Positions 48,354 through 60,101 of a DNA stretch of 64,000 nt are shown in pieces; positions within the stretch are counted from its first letter, which is position 1; each line of letters opens with the position of its first letter. Source of the DNA: Bromus sterilis. Its lineage: Eukaryota; Streptophyta; Magnoliopsida; Poales; Poaceae. Under the pieces are notes generated by a model, which made no database searches, was not told where the DNA came from, and was given only the letters and a program-made list of their open reading frames with translations. Made by a program: the position numbers and the translations under genes. The stretch lies in the NCBI GenBank assembly GCA_950022295.1, contig OX465596.1, forward strand, positions 215,109,501 to 215,173,500, written 5' to 3'.

Positions 48354-49823
48354 GTGAACGTTGTATGTGAATTCCCGGATGTCTTTTCGGAGGAGTTACC
48401 CGGTATGCCGCCTGATCGGGGTATCGAGTTCATCATCGAGTTAGTGCCTGGCACAACCCCAATTTCCCAGAGACCATACCGAATGAATGCCGAAGAGATG
48501 GTTGAGTTGAAGAAACAGCTAAATGATATGCTCCAGAAGGGACTGATTCGACCCAGTGCTACACCCTGGGGTTCGCCAGTTCTCTTTGTGGACAAGAGAG
48601 ACGGTACCATACACATGTGTGTGGACTACCGTAAGCTGAATGAAGTAACCTTCAAGAACAAGTATCCGCTCCCCAAGATCGAGGATCTGTTCGACCAGTT
48701 GAACGGAGCCCGAGTCTTCTCCAAGATTGATCTGAGGACCGGATACCACCAGCTGAAGGTCCGTGAGTCGGACATCCCCAAGACATCCTTCACGACACGC
48801 TATGGTTTGTTCGAGTACACTATGATGTCCTTCGGACTTACCAATGCCCCGGCCTATTTCATGAACTTCATGAACAAGATATTCATGAAGTACCTTGACA
48901 AGTTTGTGGTGGTGTTCATTGATGATATCCTGATTTATTCCAATACGGAAGAAGAGCATGCTGAACATCTGCGCTTAGTCCTTGAGGCTTTGCGAGAGCA
49001 CCAGCTGTACGCCAAGTTCAGCAAGTGCGAATTATGGCTCAAGGAAGTCGGATTTTTGGGACATGTATTGTCAGAAGGAGGAATATTCGTTGACCCATCC
49101 AAGATTCAGTCCATCATGGACTGGACAGCCCCGACCAATCAGACCGAAGTTACAGGATTCCTCGGATTATCGGGACATTACCGCAAGTTCGTGGAAGGCT
49201 TCTCCAGCATTGCCCGCCCGATGAATCAACTACTGAAGAAGGATCAGAAGTTTGTATGGACAGAGAAGTGTGAAGCCAGTTTCCAGGAGTTGAAGAGGAG
49301 ATGGGTGTGTGCTCTAGTTTTAACGATGCCTGACCTGACCAAGAGCTTCGATGTGGATTATGATGCATCGAAGATTGGATTGGGTTGTGTTCTGATGCAA
49401 GTCGGCAAAGTCATTGAGTACCTTTCCAGGAAGTTGATGCCCCATGAGGTGAACTACCCTACACACGACTTGGAGCTAGCTGCTGTTGTGCTTGCTCTCA
49501 AGAGATGGAGACATTACCTGATGGGTCACCGTTGTGACATCTACACTGACCATAAGAGCCTGAAGTACATTTTCTCGCAGAAGGAGTTAAACATGAGGTA
49601 GAGGAGGTGGATCAAATTGATCAAGGACTATGATATGGAGATCCGCTACCATCCTGGCAAGGCCAAAATGGTAGCAGATGCCCTCAGCCGCAAGCCTTGC
49701 ACACTTAATGCGATGATTAGAGAAGAGCAGCCAGCTTTGCACGAGGAGTTCGAGAAGATGGGTTTGGAGCGTGTTACACTCGGTTTTCTTGCTCACCTCG
49801 AGCTGACTCCGAATCTATTTGAT
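48354..49823 (+). pseudogene. Reverse transcriptase and RNase H of C
   Basis: A 415-codon open stretch to 49601: FPDVFSEELPGMPP, SPVLFVDKRDG, CVDYRKLN, FSKIDLRTGYHQLKV, SFGLTNAP, and FIDD at 48915-48926 in place of YxDD. The thumb/connection follows, then RNase H with YDASKIGLGCVLMQ, ELAAVVLALKRWRHYL and TDHKSLKYIF. TAG at 49599-49601 (in NMR-stop-RRW, expected Gln) interrupts RNase H; then DYDMEIRYHPGKAKMVADALSRK. This is the longest open stretch of pol in the window. Confidence 0.9.
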
Positions 49824-50890
49824 TAGATCAAGGAGGCATAGAAGGGACACGGCAGTATCGAGGGAATCAAGAAGAAGATGCCCCTCGGCAAGGCCCCGAA
49901 GTTCATGATAGATGATGAAGGAGTTCTTTGGTTCGATGGTCGATTGTGTGTGCCCGATTAGAAGCAGTTGAAGCTCACTATCCTGAAGGAAGCTCATGAT
50001 TAACCTTACTCCATCCACCCTGGAGGGACTAAGATGTATCAAGACCTGAAGGACTTGTTTTGGTGGCATGGTATGAAGCGTGAGATTGCCTTGTATGTTG
50101 CGAAGTGCGACATATGCCAAAGAGTGAAAGCAGAGCACCAAAGACCTGCAGGATTGCTACAACCACTCCAATTTCCTGAATGGAAGTGGGAAGAAATAGG
50201 CATGGACTTCATCACAGGACTACCGAGGTCGAGCAAGGGTCATGACTCTATCTGGGTCATTGTTGACCGACTCACCAAGGTAGCACACTTCATTCCCGCG
50301 CGAACCACTTATCGAGGAGACCAGCTGGCAGACTTGTACATGTCGAGGATCGTATGCCTGCACGGAGTTCCGAAGGAGATTGTGTCTGACCGAGGTACCC
50401 AATTTACCTCGAAGTTCTGGAAGCAAGTTCAGGAGGCACTAGGCACGAAGGTTACGTTCAGCACAACCTATCACCCGCAGACTGGAGGCCAGACCGAGCG
50501 AGTGAACCACATACTAGAGGATATGCTACTCGCATGTGCTATAGCGTATGGTTCCAAGTGGGAGGACTGCTTGCCTTATGCAGAATTCTCCTACAACAAC
50601 AGTTACCAGTCGAGTTTGCAGATGGCCCAATTTGAAGCCCTGTATGGACGGAAGTGCCGCACGCCCCTAAACTGGTCTCAGACCGGGGAAGGGAAGATTT
50701 TCGGACCGAATGTTTTGAAGGAAGCTGAGGAACAAGTCCAGTTGATTCGTGAGCGTCTCAAGACCGCTCAGTCTCGTCAGAAGAGCTATGCCGACCCCAA
50801 GCGTCGAGAGGTGACTTTTGCAGTTGGAGACTTTGTGTACCTCTGAGTCATCCCACTGAAGGGAATGCAGCGATTCCATGTGAAGGGAAG
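49824..50890 (+). pseudogene. Integrase of C
   Basis: In the RT frame, with TAG at 49824, 49839 and 49959, TAA at 50001 and TGA at 50844. The zinc region includes CDICQRVKAEH. The core has GMDFITGLP, IWVIVDRLTKVAHFIP, VSDRGTQFTSKFW (second Asp) and GGQTERVNHILEDML (Glu). Then NNSYQSSLQMAQFEALYGRKCRTPL. A one-base loss near 50890 shifts the remainder. Confidence 0.88.
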
Positions 50891-51262
50891 CTAGCACCTC
50901 GTTACATTGGACCATTTTAGGTGACAGCCATACGGGGCCAGGTTGCTTATCAGTTGAGACTTCCCGAAGAGCTATCCGATGTGCACAACGTCTTCCATGT
51001 CTCGCGGCTCCGGAAGTGTCTGGAGGTGCCGGACAAGCCTGATGTTTTCAAAAACATCGATCACCACACGGTGGATATCAACCAAGATCTCACATACCGA
51101 AAGACACCCCTTCGTATCCTAGAAGAAGCCACTCGTGTCACCCGTAAGCGTGCGATCAAGTTCCACAACGTCCAGTGGACAAACCACACCGAGGAGGAAG
51201 CCACCTGGGAACGGGAGGACTACCTCAAGCGCGAGTTCCCGCATCTCTTCACTAGGTTGTGA
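50891..51262 (+). pseudogene. Integrase C-terminus and chromodomain-like end of C
   Basis: LAPRYIGPF, TAG at 50918, then VAYQLRLPEELSDVHNVFHVSRLRKC and a chromodomain-like end (KFHNVQWTNHTEEEATWERE, finishing EFPHLF). Such an end marks the chromovirus branch of Ty3/Gypsy and is thought to bias integration to heterochromatin. The three aromatic cage residues of HP1-type domains are only partly present. Confidence 0.82.
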
Positions 51263-51277
51263 ATCTCGGGGACGAGA

Positions 51278-51296
51278 TCCTTTTTAAGGGGTGGTC
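51278..51296 (+). promoter_or_regulatory. Polypurine tract of C
   Basis: The segment TCCTTTTTAAGGGGTGGTC, with AAGGGG as its purine run, directly precedes the right LTR. Confidence 0.55.
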
Positions 51297-54200
51297 TGTC
51301 ACATCCCAACTTTTGCTCTTCTATTAACTTAGGTAGCCAAAAATGAGGCCAACAAAACCTTGCATGAAATGTTATGTTGTTTGTTTCAATGCTTGAAATT
51401 GTGTGAGTTCTTCTTGTAGTGAGCATGAAGATTGATTGCATGTGCTTAGGAGAGATAGTAGTTGGGCAAGATCATTTCTTCCCCACATAACTAAATCATT
51501 TTGAGATGATCACATCTACACAAATATGATCAAGCATAGTAGTACCCCCAACTCTACTTTCTTTAGCTCCTTTTCATTTTAACTTGCATTTCCTTTTAGT
51601 TTCTTGTGTTCCTATTTGTGAAGCAAATATATGAGGAATATAAAACTTTATATATTCTATGTAGTATTTGTATATTAAAAATAATAATAATTCATGAATT
51701 AATCAATCACCACAAATCCCTTAGGCCTTAACCTTTTGCTGGTTAGAAATAAATGAAATAATTATCAACTAAATCACTTAACTACATAAAATCATAATAA
51801 GGTGTATGCATGACCTTCATAACTCATCAGAAAATGTATATTAATAAATTCTCCAACAAAAATTCCTTGGGTGTTTTTTTATGTGTTAACTCAGAATTTC
51901 CTTTTCATCAAGTTAATAATAAAAAAATATTAACAAGAGAAAAAAAATGAAAACTAGCCTAACCACCCCCTTAATCTCTCTCCCTCTAACCTCCCTCTCT
52001 CCACGGTTCTCTCTCTCTCACGTTTTCTCTCTCTCCTGAGCCCTCTGTCAGCCTCGTCACCCTTGCTTACCCAACCAGAGTCGATCCCAAGGATCGCTGG
52101 CATGGCCTAGCCCACACGTACACCCCCAACCGTTGCCCGCTACGTGGACGGAGACCGTCGCTCACCCACCTGCACCTTGCTGCTCTCTCACGATCTCTCT
52201 CACCGCCCCTCTCGCCCAGCCAGGAATGAAGCCACGGATCGCCCCTGTGGCGCTCCGGACCGTTGCCCCCCCCCCCCCCCCCCCCGCGGCTATAAAAGGA
52301 GGTCCCGACACCCTCCTCTCACCACACCAGCCCAGCTCGCCTCCCCACTCCCACCACACACCTCGCCATCCCACAGAGCCTCCCCAGCCAGAGGAGGAGA
52401 TGGAGTAGCAGAGAAGAAGGAAGGGAAAGGAGGAGAGGGGAGGAAGAAGAAGAAGTAGAGAAGGAGGAGGGGGAGGCCGGCGAGCCGCACCCCTCTGCCC
52501 CTCGCGAGGCCGCGCCCAGGAGTAGCCCGCGCCAGCGTCCGCTTTCCCGAGCCGAAGCCCTGCCCAAGCCGCCACCGCCCCAACGTCCTATGCACTCGTT
52601 TTTGGAAAAAACGGAATCCCCTCGTCGTGCTCCACCTCCACCGTCCCTAGCTGCCGTCCGCCGCTTGCCGGAGCCCTCCCAGTGAGCACCTCCACGCCCT
52701 TTGTGCGCCCAGCGTCCGCTAGGAAGCTCCCAGGCCGAGCACTAGCGCTCGAGGTAGAAGACGGCCCCTGGCCGTAGGATCTGACTTGATCCAACGGCCA
52801 GGGAGATCACTTACCCCTTCGTTTTTGATAAAAAAAAACTAAGCGCAGCGCTCTGCGCCGCGGCCTGGCCGGCAGCGAAAATTTGCCCCCGCGCGATGGT
52901 TAGACTCGGGCCGGCTACGTCTTTTGTTTTTTTATTAACTCGCCAGCACCCAAACAATTTTCGAAAAATAGTTATATGCCAGAAAAATGTGCCGTAAATT
53001 TTATTGTGCTCCTAGGTTTATAAGTGTTTGAAATATTATAGTGGTAATTTTATTGGTATTATTGTCACTTTACTTGTTGCTTAAACAATAATGTTAAGCT
53101 TTCTATTAATGATTTATCTAAGAATAAATTTATTAGTAATATCTTTGTTTAGTACCTAATTATTCAGTAGTTTAATAATACAAATAAAATTAAGATAAGA
53201 TAATAATAATAATAAAAAGAATACTTTATCTATAGTTGTACACATTAATGCTTAGTATACATTTAGTTAAATCACTAAGTATGTAATAAGTTAGATCTAA
53301 ATTCCTATAATAATATTTCTAAACAGTAGCTATTTATTATGTTTATTAGATAATTGGTATGCATTAAATAGCAAGTTATTTCTATTAAAAAATTATGTGT
53401 AAACAGATTAATTACACTGGGCCAACCCACTGTAGCAAATTTACACACTGAGAAAAATATTAACTTGGGCCGTGGCTGAGCAACTTGTCTTTTATAGTTT
53501 TTCACAGAACTAAAATGTTATTAGAAAAATGTGTGCACATCAGAAAATTGTGAAATAAATTTTGTTGTAATCCATAAATTAGGCATTATTTTTCTGTATA
53601 GGTGGAATTATTGTTTACAGAAATAAATTAAGGGTCACATTATTATTATTGCTAATATTTCATGTTTAGGGTAATTTTAGTTTATTCTCTGTTAATAAAT
53701 TAAATACGTTCAAATATTTTTATGCTTGTCTCTGGACAGTAGCTAATTATTGTATTGTTATTTAATTAAGTTTATTAAATAAAAACATGACCTAAGGCAA
53801 TGAAAATGAAAATGTCTTGTGTAAACTCTTATGTAGTGTGTTGCTTAATCTTTGCTTAGCCCCATGAACTTGTTAGACCACCATTAAAACTTCTGCCCAC
53901 TTGTGTTAATCTCATTTTACTTGTTGGTATGACTCAAGTGTTGTTTTGGTTGAGTGCTAAGTGATTGTTATGTTGGTGGAATGTTTGCTTTGGATGATGT
54001 GATGGTAATTGTGTTCTATTTTCTGCAACGTGTAGACGAGACGCTTAACGTTGCAGGTGAAGACTCCTTCCAAGCCGAAGAAGCCGTACCGGGAGACACC
54101 GCCGAGGAAGGCAAGCCATCTTCAAAAAAACTTAACCCTTGTCCTACATTTTTACTTTCTTTGTACCATTTTATTATCATGCTATTATCATTACACATTT

Positions 54201-55508
54201 TGGGTTGGGAATTGTATTAGTTTATTAGGTGAACCACCACATACCTTGTAAGCCTACCTATTTGGGAGAAAGAAATTAGAAACCGATTATCCTGATCCCT
54301 AGCCTTGCTAAATAACTATTCACAACATAATAATTTGATTAATCTTGCTCCACCCTAGTGTGATGGCATACATCTAAGAAGGTGTGATGGCCAAAATTGT
54401 GGTTATTGAAAACATCATTGAACATGTTCAAAGTCTGGAGGGACTCTCTATAAGTTCCGTCGAAACCTAGTCTTACAGTACAACCACAATACTCTGGTAT
54501 GGGACATGGCTAGTTGGAAACTTGTTTATCTTAGTACGGGGGTCTTATAACTACACATGGATGTTTGATTCCACGAATTTGATAGCCCTCGAAGTCGAGT
54601 GGTGAAATTCGCTAGGATTGGCGTCAGCGGGAACCTTGGTGCTCTTCGACTATGGTGCAGGCTTGGGTCCAAGAGGAGCATGACCTGACACGCGGACAGT
54701 CCATGTGGTATGCAAGGGGTATATTCACCTGTACTAGGATAAACAAGGGGAAGACTATGGTCGATTATCCGAAAACCGCATACTGAGGTATGAAGAACCG
54801 TGGGGACTCACAGCGGATGTATCGAATGTTGTGAGCAAAGTGTACAACCTCTGTAGAGTGAAAACTATTCGAGTAGCCGGAGTCCACGGTCATGGACAGC
54901 TAGTGAGGCCACACTTTGTGGGGAATAGATGAGAATTTCTAGTACTGAGATTATCGTTCACGATGATGTTGTTGGTATTATGAAAAGGGTTGGACATGAT
55001 TAAGTCAAATATAATTTGTGGGGTTAAAATTTGCTAAGAATAAAATGTTGCCAACTTAACTAATATTGAGTAGTTAGTTTCCCCCATATTAAACCCCACC
55101 ATATAGCTATCCCATTATTTTCTTATTCAAAAATCTTGTTCATTTCTTTAGGTGGTTTGCGAGTACTTTGTATGTACTCATGGCTTTGTCCCTGGTTATT
55201 GAATCGGCCAGGCTTGGAGGAGCAGGTATTTGACGATGATGCGACTGACGATTACTAGCATGTGCTACGCTCTGAGCTTAGCCTGTGGATTGTGCTGCTG
55301 CTATCTATATTGCTTTTGCTTATTCCGCTGCCAATTGAGCCCGATGAGGCCGTGTAAGACTATGTTTATGTATGACTTTATATTCGGTACAGTATGAACT
55401 TGTGACTGTGATATCCATTGTCGAGTTGTGCGTCATGCGACACTGATCATGGGAGCATGACGGTATGCACAGCTGGCCGCTTCGGACATATAGTCCAGGG
55501 TGCCCACA
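51297..55508 (+). repeat. Right LTR of C
   Basis: 4,212 bp, TGTCACATCCC to GTGCCCACA. It differs from the left LTR by several indels, including a loss near 52265 where a run of about 20 C replaces a ~45-bp segment, and a ~40-bp loss near 53020. TATA box TATAAAAGG at 52291-52299. Confidence 0.9.
52291..52299 (+). promoter_or_regulatory. TATA box of right LTR of C
   Basis: TATAAAAGG in the same context as 42299-42307, but directly downstream of the C run. Confidence 0.65.
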
Positions 55509-55513
55509 GTAAC

Positions 55514-55852
55514 CTTAATTATATTCTGAGGTTTGGACTGACCACTATTTGGGAGATCCGTCTATCTGCACCTCTTTTGTTTGACTCTACCCACAGGAAC
55601 GGATGGTCCTTCAACGTTATCTAGTTCGACGAGTTCGTGGCCCAGCAGCTGTTTCATAACCACATTGAGGGGGTTGTGCCTACTGAGGAGGAGCCCGTTA
55701 CCTAGTGGGGTGAAGGGTCTTCTTCTGCTTGGAGCGTCGATCCTTCTTCATGGGATGATCCCAGGACTTCGTTGTACGCACCGAAAGTCTCGTATGACCC
55801 GTGGACGCACGCGTACTACCCCAGAGCTGGACACTCATGGGGACCGCAGTAG
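55514..55852 (+). pseudogene. Second ORF of A, 3' part
   Basis: Continues the frame cut at 41235 and ends at TAG 55850-55852. Stops at 55622 (TAG) and near 55703. It contains a WEIRLSAPLLF segment, a GVVPTEEEP acidic patch and a Tyr/Trp-rich tail (YDPWTHAYYPRAGHSWGPQ). No membrane segment is evident, so an envelope role is not supported. Confidence 0.6.
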
Positions 55853-57725
55853 CCGTTACCAAGATTGGGGGAGGACGTGTCCTTCTCCCCTTCCCATTGT
55901 ATTATCCGTTTTGTTCGCTTTGATCTTTTCAAAGTTTTTACCCGTTCTTCTTTGTTCTTTTAATTTGCAAAAACAACAAAAATATTTCTCCTTTCTTTTT
56001 CTTTCGTTAAACCTTTGAAAAACCCAAAAAGATTTCCTTTCCTTTTTAGTTTGCTTTGTTTGCAGAGTTCATCTCGAGTCCGTGATGGCATTTGCACTTG
56101 ATTATATTTTCCTACGTTTGATCGTGAAGGTGAAAAGGCAGTAATGACGAAGATTGACGGAAGGGATGCAACAAGGAAAACCGGTATGAACTCTTTTTGT
56201 TTCTACTTTTGTACATATGCATGTACTTATAATCTAGAGACCAGCTTATAGCGACATAGTGCTATGTTTACAATGCTTCCCAAGTGGTTCATGCTTTCTT
56301 TGTGGCTAATCTCAAATAGCTAAAGTCCATAATGTGTTGTTGAAATAATTTACATGCATTGCATTGTTCATGGTTTGGCATATTGAAGTGGTATTTCCCT
56401 TCGGATAATTCTTGGATTGACTTGGCACATGTTCACACATGTTTATGAATACAAAGTCTATCATGCCTTGATGATCTTTTTATTTCAGAATAGTTATATC
56501 ACTTTCATGCCCGATTCAATGTTGCTTTGTTTCTCTGCATGATTATGACCGTTATTGCTCTCTAGTTGGTCGCTTCCCAGTCTTTTGTTAGCTTTCGCTC
56601 GCACTAAGCGGAATTCTTCTTGTGCATCAAAATCCTTTTAAACCAATTATTCCACTTGAGTCCACCATACCTTCCTATATATGGTATTTACCGGCCATCC
56701 CTAACGAAGAATTTCTTGTACCATCTCAAAATTCTTTCAAAAGTTTCCGTTTTGTAACTGTACAAGCTCATGGTGAGGTGAGGCAAAATCAGTAGCTTCC
56801 ATGCCAAAAGTGTTTTACTCCTTGACAAAGTTTTAACTAGTCAAATTTATGAGGTAGAGGCCGGTCTGGATAATTCCTAGTTCTCACTTGTTTCACAATT
56901 TATAAAAAATTACACTTCCCCCATACTTGATGATGGAATGAAATGGACCAAATGCTGCTAATGATAGATGGAACGAGAAACTTTCCTTCCATACTTGAGG
57001 AAAAATAAAAGGCACCATAGACCGTCAAAGGATAGATGTGTAAGGGAACAAAAGTGTAAACAAAAAAGCATGGGAACCGCCATTAATGTGGTTGGTATGG
57101 GAGATATTGAGAAACCTTTACCGTCTACCATTGACTGGAACGTTACACTTCCCAAAAAGAATTTTATTTATGTTTTCAAAACCACGAGCTCTGGTACATG
57201 TTTAGTCTTTGCTTCCAGCCACGGGTTTTCAACCTTGCCATCAAAAGCCACGGTTCGAGAGTCTCCACCTTCTTTCTCAAAAGAACCAACTATTGAGAGC
57301 ATAATTGTCATTCTGAGTGTAATGTGCATTGTCTCAAAGTACCACATTGTCTTCTGCATGATTGTGATATTACTTGTTCTAAAATTATTAGTTCTAGTCT
57401 CCTTTAAAACTTCGGAGGAGCTTCTGCATTTATGTTTTTCTTCACTCATGAAAGCTAGCAAGATACCACTCTAGTATGTTCAAGCTATGTGCATTGTGAT
57501 CCTATATTTATTTTCAACAACATATTATTTACTCTTGGTTGTTTGAGATTGATCACTTGAAAGAAGTATTGCTTCGTGCATTGTCCTTGTAGCATTGTCT
57601 CAATACTTGCTAAACTCTTTTCGTAGTGCATGCTTATATACATCTAGTGAAGCAAAAGAGTTTATCAAAGTTTTCATTGTTGCGTCCAGTTCATTGAACA
57701 GAATTTCTTGAGGACAAGCAATATG
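55853..57725 (+). other. Long non-coding 3' region of A
   Basis: T-rich, with no domain-bearing ORF. The 168-codon ORF at 56968-57474 has no recognisable motif and ordinary codon scatter. Long 3' untranslated stretches are usual in Athila-type elements. Confidence 0.5.
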
Positions 57726-57740
57726 CTAAGCTTGGGGAGT
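57726..57740 (+). promoter_or_regulatory. Polypurine tract of A
   Basis: CTAAGCTTGGGGAGT immediately before TGATACG of the right LTR. Confidence 0.7.
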
Positions 57741-59122
57741 TGATACGTCTCAAACGTATCTACTTTTCCAAACAATTTTTCTATTGTTTTTGCCTCATTC
57801 TTGCATGATTTGAACAAAACTAACCCGGACTAACGTTGTTTTCAATAGAGCTGCATGTATGGTTTTCTTGTGTAAAGGAATATGGATTTTTAGATACCGC
57901 AGAAAATTCCCAGAAAAATCACGGAAAATCCACGCACCCGGAGGGACCCAGAGCCATAAGGGGGGCCAGAGGGCAGCCAGAGGGGTCCCAGGCGCCCTGC
58001 TGGCGCGACCACCCCCCTAGACGCGCCGGGAGGCCGCCTGGGTGGGTACCACCAACTCTGGTGAACTACCTTGGACCCTATTTTTACCCATCGCGAGGAA
58101 ATCCCAGAACAAAAGTCGCTTTTCCAATTCTCGTCGCGGAGCCCTCACCACGCTCTGTTCTTCTATGGGAGGGCTAATCTGGAGGCTGTTTTGGCCTCTG
58201 GTGAGGGGAGATCATCGCTATCGTCGCGATCGCTACTCCATCATCCCTGCATGACTTCTCCATCTATGTGTGAGTAATTCCCTGCTGTACGCAAAGGGGG
58301 CAGTAGGGATTGGATGAGTTAGATCATGTAATAGTTCGTCAGATTGATGGGGCATGTTGCCTATTATCTAGTATGGTGTTTATCATCTTTGCTACAACTT
58401 GTTGCTCTTAATTCTCGTCACTTTGGGCCCGAGTGCCATGTTTTAATATCTGAACCACTTGTGTTTTCATGAGTTTATTTGTGTTCTTGATCCTATCTAT
58501 GAGTTGTATGAACCTATTATGGTCCGGAACCGGCGATCCCAAAGGTGATAGCTTGGGACACCAAAGGGAATGGACTATAATTTGAGGATTTCATGTATCC
58601 ATTGAGAGTTAATTATTTGTCCCGGTGCTCTTTGACAGGACCAACTTAATCTCCATAAGTTCCTTTTGGCCCCGTTTGTAGTTGGATGGTAGGACAAAAG
58701 ATGTTGTGCAAGTTCTTATTGCAAGCACGTACAACTACCTATGGCATACATGCCTAATGTTTGATATTGCCTAGATGATCCTTGCTTTTCTGTGTGCCTT
58801 GCCCCGTTTTAGAATCTATTACATGTTCACTCTCATCCAAGCAGCAACCAACCATCCATCTCCCTAGCTTACAGTGTTTTAATCCTGCTGGTTACTAGTT
58901 TTTTACTTTTGTTGTCTCACTTTCGCTGTTGCCACCATCACTTCAATATCACCGTTGCTACTAATATTTCGTTGCAAGCAAGTGTATTTCAGGTGAGGTT
59001 TAATTGAGAACTCATTGGTATAAGCTTGTAAGTATTCTTTGGTTCCCCTTGAATCGAATCTATAAATTGGGTTATTCTTACCCGCGAAGACTATCTCGAT
59101 CCCCTACAGTTGAGGGTTATCA
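57741..59122 (+). repeat. Right LTR of A
   Basis: 1,382 bp, TGATACGTCTCAAACG to GGGTTATCA. GC-rich middle (57930-58060). Flank GCGGT at 59123-59127; the left duplicate would be outside the window. Confidence 0.88.
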
Positions 59123-59242
59123 GCGGTAGGCTCACAATTTTTTTAATTGGAGGTAGATTCTTCACATCTTCAACTTTAATACCTCTCTCTTTGATAGACT
59201 TATTAGCTTCTTGCATATCCTCGGGGTTCAAGACGAGCATTC
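59123..59242 (-). pseudogene. Element J: gag relic on the minus strand
   Basis: The minus-strand frame reads MLVLNPEDMQEANKSIK and then VEDVKNLPPIKK, which matches the gag of A at about 38050-38150 (MIVLSPEDMQETKKSIK, KDVKNLPPIEK). It is therefore a second Athila/Sabrina-like element in opposite orientation. A lies at its left end and E at its right end, so J is the base layer here. No stop in the 40 visible codons. Confidence 0.72.
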
Positions 59243-59307
59243 TGTTGGGGGGATAGCCCATAGCTAGACCCGGCCTGAAGACTAGAGTCGGCCAGAAGAC
59301 AGGTCCT

Positions 59308-59575
59308 AGAGACTAGAGTCGGCTGACATGAGTCACCTCCATGAGTCGGCTGACATGAGTCACCTCTATGAGTCGGTTGGCATGAGTCACCTCCATGAGT
59401 CGGCTGACATGAGTCACCTCCACGAGTCGGCCAGAAAGGAGTCGGCCAGACAGGAGACTCTCCTCTACATGAGTAGGCCAGACAGGAGACTCTCCTCTGC
59501 AAAAGTCGGCCAGACAGGAGACTCTCCTCTATAGGAGTCAGCTAGACAAGAGACTCTCCTCTACAGGAGTCCACC
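59308..59575 (+). repeat. Two tandem arrays in the LTR of E
   Basis: Units of about 27 bp (GAGTCGGCTGACATGAGTCACCTCCAT), four to five copies up to about 59430, are followed by ~30-bp units (AGTCGGCCAGACAGGAGACTCTCCTC), about five copies. Both unit types start with the same GAGTCGG core, which suggests one grew from the other. They lie upstream of the TATA box, in U3. Confidence 0.85.
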
Positions 59576-59700
59576 TGACTTGGAAGGCACGAAATACTAT
59601 AAGCCTTAGAGTAGGACTCGGATTGATATTCGACTTGTAGTACAAGATGAGACTAGTTTGTATCAGAATAGGACTCTACATGTAAGCATCCCCCTTCCAC

Positions 59701-59710
59701 CTATATAAGG
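59701..59710 (+). promoter_or_regulatory. TATA box of E
   Basis: CTATATAAGG, preceded by CCCCTTCCAC and followed by AGGGGTAGGGCGCCC. Confidence 0.65.
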
Positions 59711-59744
59711 AGGGGTAGGGCGCCCATAGAGGCCATGTCCACGA

Positions 59745-59872
59745 GAGTAGGCTTTCTCCATTAGAGTAGACTTTCTCCATGAGAGTAGGCTTTCGCCATA
59801 AGAGTAGACTTTCGCCATGAGAGTAGGCTTCCGCAAAAATAGGCTTTCGCCAAAGTATGCTTTCGCATGAAT
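59745..59872 (+). repeat. ~19-bp tandem repeats downstream of the TATA box of E
   Basis: About seven units of the type GAGAGTAGGCTTTCGCCAT, some with TAAGAGTAGAC. They would fall in the transcribed part of the LTR (R/U5). Confidence 0.8.
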
Positions 59873-60101
59873 ACAACTGTGAGAGAGTCGGCGACACGCC
59901 GGTGACTCCCCGTGAGCAAAGGAATAAGACCTGGCCACAAACAGCATGTAGGGTCTTTACCGGACAATGTTTCCCGATGCCTCAAGCTGTATAAAATCGT
60001 GTTTTCTCTCTCTGTGATGTTCTTCTTCCTCATACACTCGTAGCAAAGGCCCTATAATCAAGTCCGTCTCCACGGACATCTACCGTGACTTTCCCACGAC
60101 A

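Larger units (their letters stand above)
41236..55508 (+). mobile_element. Element C: Ty3/Gypsy chromovirus (Tekay-like) with 4.3-kb LTRs
   Basis: 14,273 bp: LTRs 41236-45549 and 51297-55508, tRNA-Met-type PBS, an extra ORF, gag, protease, RT, RNase H, integrase with a chromodomain-like end, PPT. Flanks GTAGC (41231-41235) and GTAAC (55509-55513). The reading frame of A on both sides joins when one copy of the duplication is removed. LTR length, PBS and chromodomain suggest the Tekay/Del branch. Size recalls BAGY-1 of barley (from memory, unchecked). Confidence 0.88.
25581..59122 (+). mobile_element. Element A: Athila/Sabrina-like Gypsy element, non-autonomous, carrying D, B and C
   Basis: It comprises the 3' part of the left LTR (25581-26566), PBS, gag, protease, a later Athila-type ORF, PPT and right LTR (57741-59122). 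No reverse transcriptase, RNase H or integrase of its own is visible; every pol domain within these limits belongs to B or C. The missing first ~400 bp of the left LTR should lie left of the window because D is inserted there. The gag and protease sequence recalls the Sabrina family of Triticeae (from memory). Confidence 0.8.
59243..60101 (+). repeat. Left LTR of E
   Basis: 859 bp, TGTTGGGGGG to CCCACGACA. It includes three minisatellite-like arrays and a TATA box. The end matches that of the LTRs of B (CCCACGACA). Confidence 0.78.

Noticed and set aside
41236..55508. Element C as an endogenous pararetrovirus
   Set aside because: It has two LTRs, a target duplication, a chromodomain-like integrase and gypsy domain order; pararetroviruses lack LTRs and integrase.
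55514..55852. Envelope protein in the late ORF of A
   Set aside because: No signal peptide, no transmembrane segment and no cleavage-site pattern can be seen; it resembles Athila-type internal ORFs instead.
56968..57474. 168-codon ORF in the 3' region of A
   Set aside because: No domain, T-rich sequence, and open frames on the other strand as well; no support as a gene.
59308..59575. Possible CRISPR-like array
   Set aside because: Units are contiguous minisatellite repeats without spacers, inside an LTR of a plant retroelement.
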